Source: Chara braunii
Lineage: Eukaryota; Streptophyta; Charophyceae; Charales; Characeae
Assembly: GCA_003427395.1 (NCBI GenBank)
Contig: BFEA01000032.1
Location: 1,253,817 to 1,292,123 of the forward strand
Direction of reading: 5' to 3'
Length of the DNA: 38,307 bases
Part shown: positions 27,998 through 38,124 of the stretch, one piece after another
Position numbering within the stretch: the first letter of the stretch is position 1
Layout: every line of letters starts with the position of its first letter
Notes under the pieces: model-generated
Database searches by the model: none
What the model was told of the DNA's origin: nothing
The model's input: only the letters and a program-made list of their open reading frames with translations
Made by a program: the position numbers and the translations under genes

Positions 27998-28322
27998 TTG
28001 CTGTTCAATCGGGCCCTTCAGGCGGGCCTACTTGAGATTGTTGCTGTTCAGCCGGGCCTTTCAGGCGGGCCTACTAGAGATCGTTGTTGTTCAGCCGAGC
28101 CCCTTCAGGCGGGCCCACTTCCCGAGATTGTTGCAGTTTTTCAGCCAGGCCCCTTCAGGCGGACCCTTTCTTCTGAGATAGCTGCTGTTCAGTCGGGCCC
28201 ATTCAGGAGGGCTTTATATTGAGTTGTTGTTGAGCCAGGCCCATTCAGGCGGGCCCTATATCGAGTTGCAGTTCAGTGAGGCCATTCAGTCAGGCCATTC
28301 AGACAGGCCTCCACATTGAGTT
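27998..28322 (+). repeat. Minisatellite 6, copy B
   Basis: Counterpart of 13775-14097 with GGGCC-armed ~42-bp units; ends with an extra short duplication (GGCCATTCAGTCAGGCCATTC). Confidence 0.7.
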
Positions 28323-28327
28323 GTTGA

Positions 28328-28890
28328 TTGCTATCTGGCCACGTCTTGGAGGGAGTATTTGCATTAGCGAGAGTGCACCTTCTATTTAAGCTGGCCCATC
28401 ACCATGAGACTGCCCCTAAGTGGGGTAGATTGATTGAGAGGTTCTGCTACAGACATGCGGGACATCAGAGTTTCACTATCAGGGCTAATGAGTCCTCGAC
28501 CTCGAGACACCCGCTCGTCATCACCTACTCGGTGAAGGGGGCAGAGACAGGAGTGAAGGGCACCACATACGACAGGATTGTTGATTACATATTTCGCAGG
28601 GAGAGCTATTGGAGGGACAACTGGCTGCACGTGGTGTTTCCTCGCGTACCTTCAGCTCCTGGGGGTGTGCTCTTCGATTTTGACGGATGCAACCCCAAGC
28701 CCCTTAGTGAGCCCCGCAGCAAGGGGAAGAGGCGGAAGAACGGCCGGATCCAAAGATAGATAACCAGATCCGGAGACCAAATCACTACATGCGTTCCCAA
28801 AATCAGAGACAGATGAGCCGGATTTGGAGCCCTGTTCTCAAAGTGACCTTGATCTTGGCGATTATTTCGACTGGGACACTCACAGGGGTT
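28328..28890 (+). pseudogene. LTR ORF a, copy B (interrupted)
   Basis: Matches copy A ORF a through KWGRLIERFCYRHAGHQSF, VITYSVKGAETGVKGTTYD and RSKGKRRKNGRIQR, then hits TAG at 28757-28759 where copy A reads Glu-Ile-Thr. A further one-base difference shifts the acidic tail. No ATG at the start here either (TTG). Substitutions relative to A are often conservative, which suggests past coding constraint. Confidence 0.42.
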
Positions 28891-29009
28891 GAGTTCGTAG
28901 ACAACGACAGGAGCGCTGAAGACCAGCGAGCGGAGACGTCAGAGGGCGACATTAAGGAGGATCACACATCTTCTTGCACGGTATCTTCTTGAGGGTGATT
29001 GACTCCTAC

Positions 29010-29513
29010 ATGTCAAACGACCCTAGGTCTGAGACAGTTATTGGTCCCCCAAGTGGGGAGGGCGCGGTTCCATACCTCGGAGATGGTTATAGTCATTTGG
29101 TTGGGACAGACTTTGTTATGCTGGCTTATCGAAAGCCTCTTTACGGAGATCGTTTTCTTGAGGTTTCCTACATTTACTCTGGTGTGAGAGGGCGTATTGA
29201 GATATTGATTGGAGCTTCAGGTGATATCATTCTTGCGGAGGAGCTTTATCTCAGAAGTGTCGCAGACGAGGAGATGGCAAAATGCATAGCCTATATCTGC
29301 AAGATCGATCCAGCAACGCCTATCGAGATCAGCTATGTGGTTTCGGAGTCTGTAGCGACGCAGGTTCTCAATGACGAGGTGCCAGATATGAAGTCCCAGA
29401 CGACAGCACTTTCTCACGAGGGGGTACCGCTTATTATCATTGATCGAGGTTCTCTTTTCAGTCACTATGATGTCTTACGGTATTATTATTTATTAGTGAA
29501 TGCAGCCCTCTGA
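29010..29513 (+). CDS. LTR ORF b, copy B (stop lost)
   Basis: ATG 29010 (MSNDPRSETVIGPPSGEG) through EGVPLIIID; the stop used in A is CGA here, so the frame runs 22 codons longer (RGSLFSHYDVLRYYYLL) to a TGA at 29511. The body has no frameshift relative to copy A, making this the more constrained of the two LTR frames. Function unknown. Confidence 0.42.
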   Translation: MSNDPRSETVIGPPSGEGAVPYLGDGYSHLVGTDFVMLAYRKPLYGDRFLEVSYIYSGVRGRIEILIGASGDIILAEELYLRSVADEEMAKCIAYICKIDPATPIEISYVVSESVATQVLNDEVPDMKSQTTALSHEGVPLIIIDRGSLFSHYDVLRYYYLLVNAAL

Positions 29514-29840
29514 TGGTTGCTCCCTGCATACACTGTGTACAACTCTTCAGTTTTGTATCTCTGGTCATACTCTCACAGAGTCTGGTTTCTGGTCTTCTCA
29601 TTTTGTCAGTGTCAATTACTCTATGATGCATGTATGTTATTTTCCTCCCTATTTTACACAGGTTACACTCAAGGCAGTTTGAAGGACAACTGAATGATAG
29701 GGACTCCGGTAACCTTGGGTCTATCCTTTATACGGGGTCAATTGCAGGCGATAAACCCGAACGCCTCACTCTAAGCCGTATCCCCGCTGGCAGGAGGGAT
29801 AACCCTGACTACTCGGCTGTATAACAAAGTGTGACTGCCT

Positions 29841-29880
29841 TCTACTTGTCCCCGCTGGCAGGAGGGATAACCCTGACTAC
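29841..29880 (+). other. Deletion junction with templated filler, copy B
   Basis: Between the last LTR base shared with A (29840, equal to A 15614) and the first shared internal base (29881, equal to A 16118) there are 40 bp. The sequence at 29849-29881 is an exact 33-bp copy of 29781-29813 just upstream. About 503 bp of A (LTR end, PBS, leader and start of module 1) is absent. This is the signature of end joining with template switching. Confidence 0.7.
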
Positions 29881-30158
29881 TTGTCTCTAGATTCCTTGAT
29901 ACTGATGACTATGATATTCGACCCTATATCCTAGAGGGAGCTGATCAGGACCCTAGTTTCTTTACCAACTGGGATGTCACAATGGAGTGTGTCAAAGTCG
30001 AGAGGGATCAGTTGAGACAGTCAGGGATAGAAGCGAGTTGGAGCTTACTGCCTAGGATTTATGAGATGATTCGTACCGCGCCAGTACCTAAACGATTTTA
30101 TGATGGTAGGAACTGGCAGTCAATCATCAATGCAACACAGAGAAGGCAAACCTGGTAA
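29881..30158 (+). pseudogene. Module 1, 3' part only (copy B)
   Basis: Begins inside the module at SRFLDTDDYDIRPYILEGAD (no stop here, unlike A), then NWDVTMECVKVERDQLRQS, EASWSLLPRIYEMI, and FYDGRNWQSIINATQRRQTW, TAA at 30156. The GG-x-FPY half was removed by the 29841-29880 event. Confidence 0.58.
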
Positions 30159-30165
30159 GTAGTCA

Positions 30166-30878
30166 ATGTCAGTAGTAACGAAAGCGATAGAGGCGCTGAC
30201 AAGGATCGCGGCTGGGGTGCCTTCCCGTACGTCATTGAGAGGTGTGTGACTTGTGAGCACGACTCAGTAATCTTATACGTCATTGTAGCTCGGTTTCTTG
30301 ATACGGATGACTATGATGTGAGGCCATACGTAGCTGCTGAGACAAGGAGAGGGATGGATTACGAGGCATATTTGATAACTGCTGCTGAGTATGTCCTGGA
30401 TGAAAGGCTGTTGCTGAGACAACGAGGGAAGAAAGTGACTTGGAGTGTCCTGCCTAGAGAGTTAGAGAGGTTTCCAAGTCCAACTGTGCCTGCTAGCTTA
30501 TGCGACGGGAAGGACCGGGGACCAATCCTCAATGCGGTACTTAGGGACCGAGTGTTCTACCCTCCTGATGACAGAGAGAGTTTCTGCTTCGAGGTCTATC
30601 TAGATGAGCAACGAGCGACTGTCATCGGGGCCGTGAGAGGATGCGACACTAGGTTAGGTAGGCATGACGAGATCAGCATGGTAGAATACTACCCTGAGCT
30701 TATGCGGGCGGCTGCTTTTAGAGCAATTACGGATCAGACTAAGATTAAGCATTTGCTAGATTGCAAGAGTTCGGATGGCAGGAGAGTGATGCTACATGCG
30801 AGAGATGAGGCCATCCTATCTAGACAGCATCCTGCGGACAGTCTGGCTAGAGGCGCTAGAAGTAACCCAAGGCAATGA
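30166..30878 (+). pseudogene. Module 2 plus tail (copy B)
   Basis: ATG 30166 (MSVVTKAIEALTRIAAG) loses one G at the GG-x-FPY motif, so the frame is picked up again at VIERCVTCEHDSVILYVIVA. From there it is open for about 210 codons: RFLDTDDYDVRPYVAAET, KKVTWSVLPRELERFPSP, DGKDRGPILNAVLRDRVF, then directly into the tail FCFEVYLDEQRATVIGAVRG ... RARDEAIL-type sequence. Shows that module 2 and the tail are one protein. Confidence 0.6.
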
Positions 30879-31908
30879 TATTGGAATGTGAAAACTCTAC
30901 GTCAATTGTGACTGTAACCATTGGTAGAGGATGCTTAGATAAAGTAACTGAGACTGATAGCATGTTCGAGATATTGAGACACGACGTCTGTAAGGAATGA
31001 CGTTTAGTATTCTATGTTTCACTGGTCAGATTTCTCAAGACCGACGAGCTTGACATGAGAGTTTATTCTCGGGAAGGAATAAAAGAAGAAGGAGGTTATT
31101 TAGAGTGTCTGAGGAGAGTGTACATTCATCTCTCAAGAGTAAGGGAGCTGCTTCGAAGCTTCGATGAGAAAGTGACTTGGGGGAAACGAGTCAGGCAATT
31201 CGAGAGACTCCCTAGTTTTCTGACTACGGATAGCTTCGCTGACAGAAGAGACTGGGCGCCTATTCTAGAAGCTATTGTCGTGGTTGGTAAGGCAAGACAG
31301 AATGACTTAGTCATGCGACCGAAGATTTGTTTTTCGATACCTTTGTTCGACGATTCGAAGTTCAAGGCGAAGCCTCTCCTGAATTTTTCCTCACCTGACA
31401 ATGAAAAAGAGCTTGTTATGTCTGAGGAGTATGCAGGTTTCCTACGAAGCAAGCATAGTTCGGAGAAGGTTGAAGGAAGTGAACTACCAGATATTAATTT
31501 TTTGGTCATCTCGCATTTACTCAGGGATTTAGAGCCCCTCACGGTAGGAGGAGTATTTCCTTATGAGATTGAGAGGTAGAGGAGAAAGTGTATGTGTTAG
31601 TAGCTTGCTTCCTAGAGACCAATGAATATGACGCACGTATATACACTCCAGTGACTAGGAAGATTTGACGGCGGTATACTGGGTGTCACGAGTGGGTACT
31701 TAGTCGCGTCTGTAAATATAGAGACGAACTCGTGAAGGAGGGTAAGAAAGTTACCTGGAGTGTGGAGCCTACTGAGTACGAGGGTTTTCCAAGTCCTCCT
31801 ATTCCAGATAGTTTCGTCAATGGTGAGGACTTGGAGCCTATCCTTAATGCCGTTTTGAGAGATAGGAAGTGGAGTAATGTCAACATTGGTGATTCAGGCA
31901 CTAGATAG
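30875..31908 (+). pseudogene. Modules 3 and 4 (copy B)
   Basis: Module 3 (RVYSREGIKEEGGYLECL, FDEKVTWGKRVRQFERLPS, SFADRRDWAPILEAIVVV) runs in one frame through the linker (CFSIPLFDDSKFKAKPLL) into module 4 (MSEEYAGFLRSKHSSEK, LEPLTVGGVFPYEIER) until TAG at 31577. The second half of module 4 follows in another frame (KKVTWSVEPTEYEGFPSPP, NGEDLEPILNAVLRDRK) to 31908. The frame change after IER occurs in both copies. Confidence 0.6.
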
Positions 31909-31972
31909 GATTAGACGGATCAAAGACAAAGAAGGATTATGGGGGTCGCTAGGGACTAGGCAATGTCTGGTT

Positions 31973-32394
31973 ACTGTCCGGCAGTCACGGCAGCACTAGA
32001 CGCCTTAGTTCCTTTTACCAGTGGAGAAGTCTTCCCCTACAAGATAGAGGGCTGCATATCCGTGGAGGAAAAACATGCCCTGGGAAGGCGTATGTCCTTG
32101 TAGTGAAGTTCCTCGACACTAGTGAATATGATATCCGACCTTATGTCCCTTCACTAAGATAGAAGGGGACAGATCGTGAATCTCTTTGTAATTGGATCAA
32201 TAGTGTAATTGATCAAGAAAGAAGAGAGTTAGAAAGGAAAGGAGCAAGAGTAGTTAGTAACATAGCACCGATTGTGTTTCATAGGATTCCCGAACCGATT
32301 TTGCTGGTAAGTTTTACCGACGGCAGAAACTGAGAACCAATTTTAAGCGCAATCATAAGAGAGAAAAGGTTTAGGAAGAAATAAGAGTTTAACC
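31973..32394 (+). pseudogene. Module 5 (copy B)
   Basis: MSGYYP... equivalent begins at ATG 31973 (MSGYCPAVTAALDALVPFTS, GEVFPYKIEG: the second Gly of GG is Glu), with frameshifts near 32070, then VVKFLDTSEYDIRPYV, a stop, VIDQERRELERKGARVVSN and FTDGRN-stop-EPILSAIIREKRF, TAA at 32392. More decayed than copy A. Confidence 0.52.
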
Positions 32395-32396
32395 AG

Positions 32397-33068
32397 TAAA
32401 TCAAACAAGATCGTCAGGGGACCGGACGCAAGACAAAACCTTGTTAGTTCCTCCGCAGGTGACGGAGAAGAAAACACTACCACTGTTCTACAAGAAATGT
32501 TGAAAAGGATAGAGGTCATGAAGACCTGGATGGACACTATGAATGTTCGTCTAGACCTTCCAAGAGCTAAGGTACCTCCAGAAAACATACCCTGCTTTGA
32601 TGGAACTAAAGTTAGGGAGTTCCTGGAGGATTATGATGTTTTCGGTATGAGCCACGGTTGGTCGGATAAACAGAAGTTGAAAGCTCTACTAGCCATGTTG
32701 AGCCTAAGATGAGGGTGTCGGTGACAAAAACGACACAAAGACTGACAACATGGGTCGATGTTAGACAAAAGATGTTGGAAGAATATGCGAAGTATGACGT
32801 TCCAACAACTATGCAAAATTTGTTGGAAGTGCGACGCTCTAAATATGCAACCCTTGATCAATTCCTAGAGGATTTTCAGCCAGTTGCGCGGAGGGTACCC
32901 TTCCTAGATGAGGCCCAGAAATGTCATGTCGTGCTAACTAATTTTGCAGAAGATGAAAGAAAGAGTGTGGTAAGTCGCGCTGCTCATTATTCTCTGAAGT
33001 GGGATGAAGTAGTTGAGATGACCCGTGAACTACCTTCGGTGTCAAACCGGAAGTGGTCTCTGGAATAG
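32397..33068 (+). pseudogene. gag: gag capsid region (copy B)
   Basis: LQEMLKRIEVMKTWMDTMNV, IPCFDGTKVREFLEDYDVFG, MSHGWSDKQKLKALLAMLS, TGA at 32710. It then resumes in another frame, MRVSVTKTTQRL to DEVVEMTRELPSVSNRKWSL and TAG at 33066. Retains FDG, the more usual form of the capsid start motif. The frame change near 32700 is shared with copy A. Confidence 0.7.
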
Positions 33069-34098
33069 ATGAAAGCAATCACTAGTGCAAGAGAAGGAAA
33101 TGTTGAGGCAGTTAAGGGAGGAAATTTGAAGGCCGAAGAGATCCTTGGTTTTCTTGTTAAGCTTGGTAACTTCAAAAAGTTAACCCTTCTTGCCCCAACA
33201 ACTCAAGCACTTGTTGGAACCGAAGAAGGTAAGGTAGAAAGAAAGAAGGAAAAGCAAAAGAAATAGAGTGAGAGAGAGAGCGAGAGTAGTGATGATGACG
33301 CTAGGCGAAGGAGAAAAGAGAGACAAAAGAAGAAGCGTGACCGGGATTGGAAGAAAGATAATAAGAGCCGAGATTGGCAAAGGAGAGATGACCCCTTCGG
33401 ATGTTATTATTGTGACGAGGAAGACCATACTATAGCTCGATGTTCTTTACTAGAGAAGAAACTCGAAGAAGGGATTGTCAAGAAGAATGCCAATGGGCAC
33501 GTTTGTGATGCCAATTGGAACAAGATAGATTATCGAGTGAAGGAGGGATGTGAGCAGTTGTCCTAGAACAGGCTAGCGCCAATAAGGATAAAAAGAAGAA
33601 GGCTAAAGTTAATGTTATCACTTTTAATGGTATGCTACCTCTAGAGGTAGTGGCTCGAGATGATAATCCTGGAAGTCAAAGCTTGAATGTATCTCATATC
33701 AGCCAAAAAGAGGTTGACGAGAAAAAGCGAGAGAAGGCTTAAAGAGAGCTAGACCAGCTGATAGATGGGACCAAGGACCGACTGAAAGAAGGGAAAGGAA
33801 ATGAAGCTGCTGGAAAGAAGAGAAGGTTGGTCTTGAGATCCGAAGCGGAGGAAGGGTTCTCGATAGACGAAGTAGTAAAGAAATTACTCGAGGAGACAGA
33901 GATCACCCTATCCTGCAAAGAAGCAGTAGCCCTTGTACCTAAGTTTAGAGAAGAACTTAAAAAGATGGTTGAAAGGCGGAAGGTAGAAGTCAATAGCCTA
34001 AGACTCTTCCCTCAGCATGTGGAAAGAGCCCCGTCTGGTACCAAGATGAGGTTTTGTAACATATCGTGTGGATACTTGAGTATCTCTGTGAATGACGC
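33069..34098 (+). pseudogene. gag nucleocapsid and pre-protease region (copy B)
   Basis: Single nucleocapsid unit: MKAITSAREGNVEAVKGGN, a charged Lys/Glu/Ser run with a TAG at 33264, an intact zinc knuckle CYYCDEEDHTIARC at 33402-33443, then ANWNKIDYRV and MLPLEVVARDDN-like sequence. The linker ALVPKFREELKKMVERRKVE (33930-33990), missing from copy A, matches the Ty3/gypsy pre-protease helix. Ends SGYLSISVND at the truncation, just before where the DSG active site would lie. Confidence 0.66.
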
Positions 34099-34290
34099 AC
34101 AGCGCATAGGGGGATGTAATGAAAACCCTAGCAAGTCGCGAGTTACGCACGTGCTTCCTTCTACCCCTTGCTTTTGATTTAATCTGAATATTTGACAAAT
34201 AATTATAAAAAAATAGCTTTAATAACTGAAAATTTATGTCACTTGCCTTAGGCCTTCGGGAACAAGCCTGTAGGTTTACCCGAACCCAGG
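34099..34290. other. AT-rich junction sequence after copy B
   Basis: No gene seen. Begins CACAGCGCATAGGGGG directly at the break in copy B and becomes AT-rich. Confidence 0.4.
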
Positions 34291-34905
34291 TTACCGCAGC
34301 GTTTCTTTCCCTTCTTCCTCTAGGTAATTCTTTTGTATTTTCCAATTATAAATTTAAAAAAATATATTTAGTTAGGATAAAATATCTTTTGTACTTTATA
34401 TATATTAAGGATCAATATATATATATGCTCGCCGAGTTTAAAGATTTTTAGGGGTACAAAATAAATTTTCGTGAATTTACTGAAATTTCGGCAGCGTTTC
34501 GCCTCCCCCCGTTGGGATGGGGTTCGGGCGAAGCCCTCAAACAGCGCTGCCGAAGGGGGAGTATCAAAAGGAATAATTGACAAAAAGAAAAATTGATTTA
34601 ACTTGATTTTTAAATATTTTTTGTTTATTAATTAGCAAAAAATTAAATTAAAAGGGAAATTTTGAAAAATTTCGACAGCAGTTTTCCTTCCCCCCCATTA
34701 GGATGGGTTCGGAAAAAAGTCCCTCAAATAGGTAAAGTAGATATAAAGTGCATTGAATATAAACAAATGCCCCTACGCAATTTTTAATATTTATTTCAAT
34801 TTTTATCGATTTTAAAAATCCAAAGTAAAATAATTCACAAGAAATTTTTGGCAGCAATTTCCCTCCCCCTGTTGGGATGGGGTTCGGGAGATTTCCCCTT
34901 CATTA
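34291..34905 (+). repeat. Dispersed tandem motif with hairpin, period ~180 bp
   Basis: Units with TTTCGGCAGC-TTTC-CCTCCCCC-GTTGGGATGGGGTTCGGG start at 34487, 34671 and 34847 (spacings 184 and 176), with a weaker unit near 34300. In the 34487 unit the outer arms TTCGGCAGCG (34487-34496) and CGCTGCCGAA (34545-34554) pair perfectly, and inside them TTCGCC (34498) pairs with GGCGAA (34527). The design resembles the CAGCA-TTTCCCTAACCCCCATGGGGTC units at 6168 and 7133-7310. Non-coding. Confidence 0.6.
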
Positions 34906-35518
34906 AGAAGGAGAGAAGAAAAAAAAAAAATAAACAAAGTCAAAATCTTGGTCGGTTGAATTTTTACTGATTTTTATTATTTCTTTTAATTTTTAATTAT
35001 TTAATGGAGCAAACTTTCCTGAATTAATTTCCATAATTTTGCGGTGTATATTTAATGAAAAATAATCTGCAACAAACGCGGAGGCTAGAAGCTATGACTT
35101 CCCTCTATTTACCCGCTTCTCTTAAAATTGGGGTTAGGACTTTACCCTAATTAGAGTTTTACCCCTAATTAGCGTTTTGAGTGTTGCGCGCAACCGCACG
35201 CACACCACAAAATCCCGATCGACGCGAGAAAAACTTTGTTAGCTTTTACTAGGTTTAGAAGAAAAACTTATCGGATTACATTTTTAATTTTTTTTTTTTT
35301 AATTTAAATAAAATTACAAAGGAATTCAATTTTTCCTTGATTTTATTTCACCCCTTTCTATCTGTTGGTGCCGGCCGTTTGCCCAAACGATGTCCGTTTC
35401 CCCAACGAGGGTCCCAAAATGTTGAGAAAAATTCATGGACCAACATTTATTTGGGCGGGGTTCCTCTAATTCCGCTTCTTTTCTTCGCAATAAAAATAAA
35501 AGGAAACTCTCGATCTTT
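34906..35518. other. AT-rich stretch, no gene
   Basis: Includes TACCCTAATTAGAGTTTTAC and CCCTAATTAGCGTTTTG (two copies of a CCCTAATTAG word near 35145 and 35163). GATCGACGCGAG-AAACTTTGTTA at 35219 looks like a diverged relative of the 191-bp repeat that follows. Confidence 0.4.
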
Positions 35519-35893
35519 GAAATTTTAAATTAGAAAAATACAAAAAAAATCATATCTCTTCCTCTAGCCGTTAGAATTTTTCAAAAAACATCTCAAAACG
35601 TTTGCCTCGACAAGAGGACAAACTTTGTTATCGGTGCGCCTTGCGCAAAGCGCGCGGATCGGAAGATATTGAAAAAAAAACGAATTAGAAATGTAAACTC
35701 GTAATTTTTGGGATTTTTAATTATAAAAATACAAAAAAATTCATCTCTCTTCTTCTATCGTTTAGAATTTTTCCAAAAATGTCTCAAAATGCTCACCTCG
35801 ACGAGAGGACGAACTTTGTCCCCTGTGCGGCTCCCGGAAAAGTACACGGATAGGGAGATATGGAAAGAAAAACTAATTAAATACACAAAAGAA
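35519..35893 (+). repeat. Two-unit tandem repeat, period 191 bp
   Basis: Unit 1 (35519-35709) and unit 2 (35710-35893) share TAGAATTTTTCAAAAA, TCTCAAAA (35592 and 35783), CTCGACAAGAGGACAAACTTTG and GGATCGGAAGATATTGAAA-like segments. AT-rich, non-coding. A nucleosome-sized period, similar to the unrelated 190-bp repeat at 6561. Confidence 0.65.
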
Positions 35894-36013
35894 ATGATAA
35901 AAATTTGAACTAATCAAGAGAAACTGATCAAATCGGGCTAATTAGCGGTCTCCTAATCAGCCCACACACCCCCGTTGATTGGGGAAGGCCGCGGCCTTAG
36001 GGGTGCAGTCCCC

Positions 36014-36031
36014 TCCCCGGCAACGGCGCCA
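36014..36031 (-). other. Primer binding site, exact tRNA-Asp type, minus strand
   Basis: On the minus strand TGGCGCCGTTGCCGGGGA, an exact match to the tRNA-Asp-type PBS of plant Athila/Tat elements. The minus-strand sequence just before it ends CCTTACA then AATAT, fitting an LTR 3' end (CA) at plus position 36037. It implies a minus-oriented element whose internal region should occupy 36013 and below; only AT-rich repeats are found there. Confidence 0.7.
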
Positions 36032-36036
36032 ATATT

Positions 36037-36200
36037 TGTAAGGAAACCCGGGGAGGGGTCACCTACCATTCGTCGGAGCCAAGGATTACAGCGCCTGTCA
36101 CTCTCCGCGCCCGCTTCCGAGGTCCTCGGCGAACAACAGGGTAAGGTGTCTGCGCTGCTTGTCACCCCTGCACTGTAAGGCTAGGTTTGTAGGATCTGAA
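36037..36200 (-). mobile_element. Probable U5 end of a minus-strand LTR
   Basis: Begins (plus strand) TGTAAGGAAACCC next to the PBS, so on the minus strand it ends GGGTTTCCTTACA. The other LTR end is not located; a matching ...TTACA on the plus strand should mark it, but candidates are only chance-level short words. The right limit given is arbitrary. Confidence 0.4.
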
Positions 36201-36884
36201 GGTGTGCTGAAAAGGAATGAAAATTAAAATAAAATTATTTAAATGGATCAAGCCCGCAAGTCTATTGCCAAAGATCAGGACTGACGCAAGCCCGTCCCTA
36301 CTGATTGCCTCAACGAAACCTACTCTCGACACAAGCAGGATAGCCAACAAATTCCAAATGGGAAAGCGAAACACATATTCCACATACTTGTTGATAATAA
36401 CGAGAGTGACCTAAATTTCCGGGAGCAATTTGGCATGTCTGTGACATTTTTGTTCTGTTTCGAATGCATGCGCTTGCTTGCTCAATTCCGTTCGATTGAT
36501 GACCATTAGCCGCACCATTGTCATTACAGCGTTGTGGATTCGCAACGAGTTCCACTGGTGCCCGGGAGCCAATTTACTGCTTTTCAGAACGAAAGACACG
36601 TTTGAAATTTACGTCGTCATGCTCAGATCTTGTTCTTCTCAAATTTTCGAATGGTCAAAGTTTGTGTTCAACATGTCTTCAGACCTGCACGTACGTTAGT
36701 CACGTTGACTGTGGGTCGCTGTCCCAATCAGCAAAGATAGGCAATGACTCTCAAGCGTGAACATGGAACGAGGCCTTGTTGTGTTTCGAGCTTGCAACTC
36801 CTTGTCTCATCAATGCTCCTCTTGGAGCTCGAATAGACACACTGCCATTCTCTTCTCCTATGCGTTAGGGACTGAATTAACGTT
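36201..36884. other. Unassigned stretch, no gene seen
   Basis: Mixed-composition DNA. Short open frames on both strands overlap one another and show no domain or codon pattern; none is supported. Confidence 0.4.
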
Positions 36885-36916
36885 TAATAAATAAATAATA
36901 AATAAATAAATAAATT
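36885..36916. repeat. (AAAT)n microsatellite
   Basis: AATAAATAAATAATAAATAA and continuing; imperfect tetranucleotide repeat. A similar short array lies at 37950-37976. Confidence 0.7.
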
Positions 36917-37139
36917 GAATGAATCAATCAGTATGGCATGAGAAGGGATACCGCCATGCTCAGTTCACAGAGCGTTGTAAGCTCACTTCATTACTCACTT
37001 ACTAAAAGAAGAGAGAGAGAGGTTCATCAAAGGTGTGAGCACGAAGCGCCACCTAATGTCGCTATTAGGACTGGATCCCTTGCTTGGACGTGTGCAACCT
37101 CTCTCCCCCTTGATCCTGTCGTCTCATCCTTTGTTCTAG

Positions 37140-37345
37140 AGAGACTCAACATCCCTTCCTCTCCCTCTCTTTCTCTCTCTCTCGGCGCGGTCTCTCACTC
37201 TCAGCGCTGCCCCTCACTCTCTCTCTTTCTCTCTCTCACTTTCTCTCTCTCACTCTCAGCGTCGTCCATCACTCTCTCTCTCTCTCCCTCACTCTCTCTC
37301 TCTCTCACTCTCAGCGCAGTCCCTCACTCTCAGCGTTGTCCCTCA

Positions 37346-37417
<72 letters not shown>

Positions 37418-37668
37418 GTAGTCCCTCACTCTCAGCGCTGTCCCTCACTCCCTCTCTCTCCCTCACTCTCTCTCTCTCACTCTTTCCCTCACTCTCAGCG
37501 CTGTCCCTCACTCTCTCTCTCTCTCCCTCACTCTCTCTCTCTCACTCACTCTCTCTTTCTCACTCTCAGCGCAGTCCCTCACTCTCAGCGTTGTCCCTCA
37601 CTCTCTCTCTTTCTCTCTCTCACTCTCTCTCTCTTACTCACTCTCTCTCTCTCTCTCACTGTCAATAA
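37140..37668 (+). repeat. CT microsatellite with interspersed CAGCG units
   Basis: Long (CT)n tract, purest at about 37355-37412, broken at intervals by CCCTCACTCTCAGCGCTGTC, giving a higher-order repeat of roughly 40-150 bp. Frames through it encode Ser-Leu repeats only and are not genes. Confidence 0.85.
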
Positions 37669-37681
37669 ACCACCTGGATGA

Positions 37682-38120
37682 AATCAAGTGCCCCTACAAG
37701 TGTTAGGAGCTGGGTGCCGGCAATAAGCTCTGATTCGGAAAACACTTTGAAAATAGTTAAATGCTTACTTTAGTTTAGCAAGGGTCCATCAGAATGCAGT
37801 CTCTTGCAGGCCACTTGAAAATCTTCTAATTACTTACTATTAGGCACTTGACCGCACTCTTCTTTCAGCAGGAGTACTTCGAGAATGAATAGCAGTGGTC
37901 GAGGGGGGGGAAAGTGAACTCTCCCTGATCTTCGAATATTACAAAAAAAAAGATAAATAAATAAATAAATAAATAATTCGATTGAGGGCATTTCACGAAA
38001 AATTTGAGTCAATCATCAGGGCTGCTCAACACTTGAAAGTCATTGGATTTCCGAGGATTAGATACTAGATGACACTCTTACTAATCTGGGGATATCTCGA
38101 AAACAAATAAATTAATAACT
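37682..38120. other. Unassigned stretch, no gene seen
   Basis: Includes a poly-A/(AAAT)n tract at 37943-37976. No supported reading frame. Confidence 0.4.
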
Positions 38121-38124
38121 TAAT

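Larger units (their letters stand above)
24671..29840 (+). mobile_element. LTR of copy B, 3' end deleted
   Basis: Starts TGTCGG like copy A and follows it through the U3 hairpin repeats, palindromic TATA box, six minisatellites and two reading frames. The last roughly 125 bp of the LTR, including the CGACA end, is missing because of the junction at 29841. The upstream flank (GGAATGGGGTTTGGTATGGT) is unlike that of copy A; it is G-rich and could be a polypurine tract, but it appears to belong to the minus-strand fragment. Could be the 3' LTR of copy A or the 5' LTR of a second element; the following gag-type sequence favours the latter or a tandem element. Confidence 0.65.
29881..34098 (+). 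mobile_element. Internal region of copy B, truncated in protease
   Basis: Carries modules 1 (partial) to 5, gag capsid and nucleocapsid (single unit), pre-protease linker and the first residues of the protease (YLSISVND). Similarity to copy A ends abruptly at 34098 (GTGAATGACG), after which AT-rich unrelated DNA begins. No RT, RNase H, integrase or PBS in this copy. Confidence 0.78.

Noticed and set aside
10197-34098. A and B as one assembly duplication artefact
   Set aside because: The copies differ by many scattered substitutions, array unit numbers, a 657-bp duplication, a filler-bearing deletion and different ends, so they are real diverged copies; small-scale errors near the N gap remain possible.
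36938-37681. 247-codon Ser/Leu-repeat frame
   Set aside because: A translation of the CT microsatellite; parallel frames are also open.
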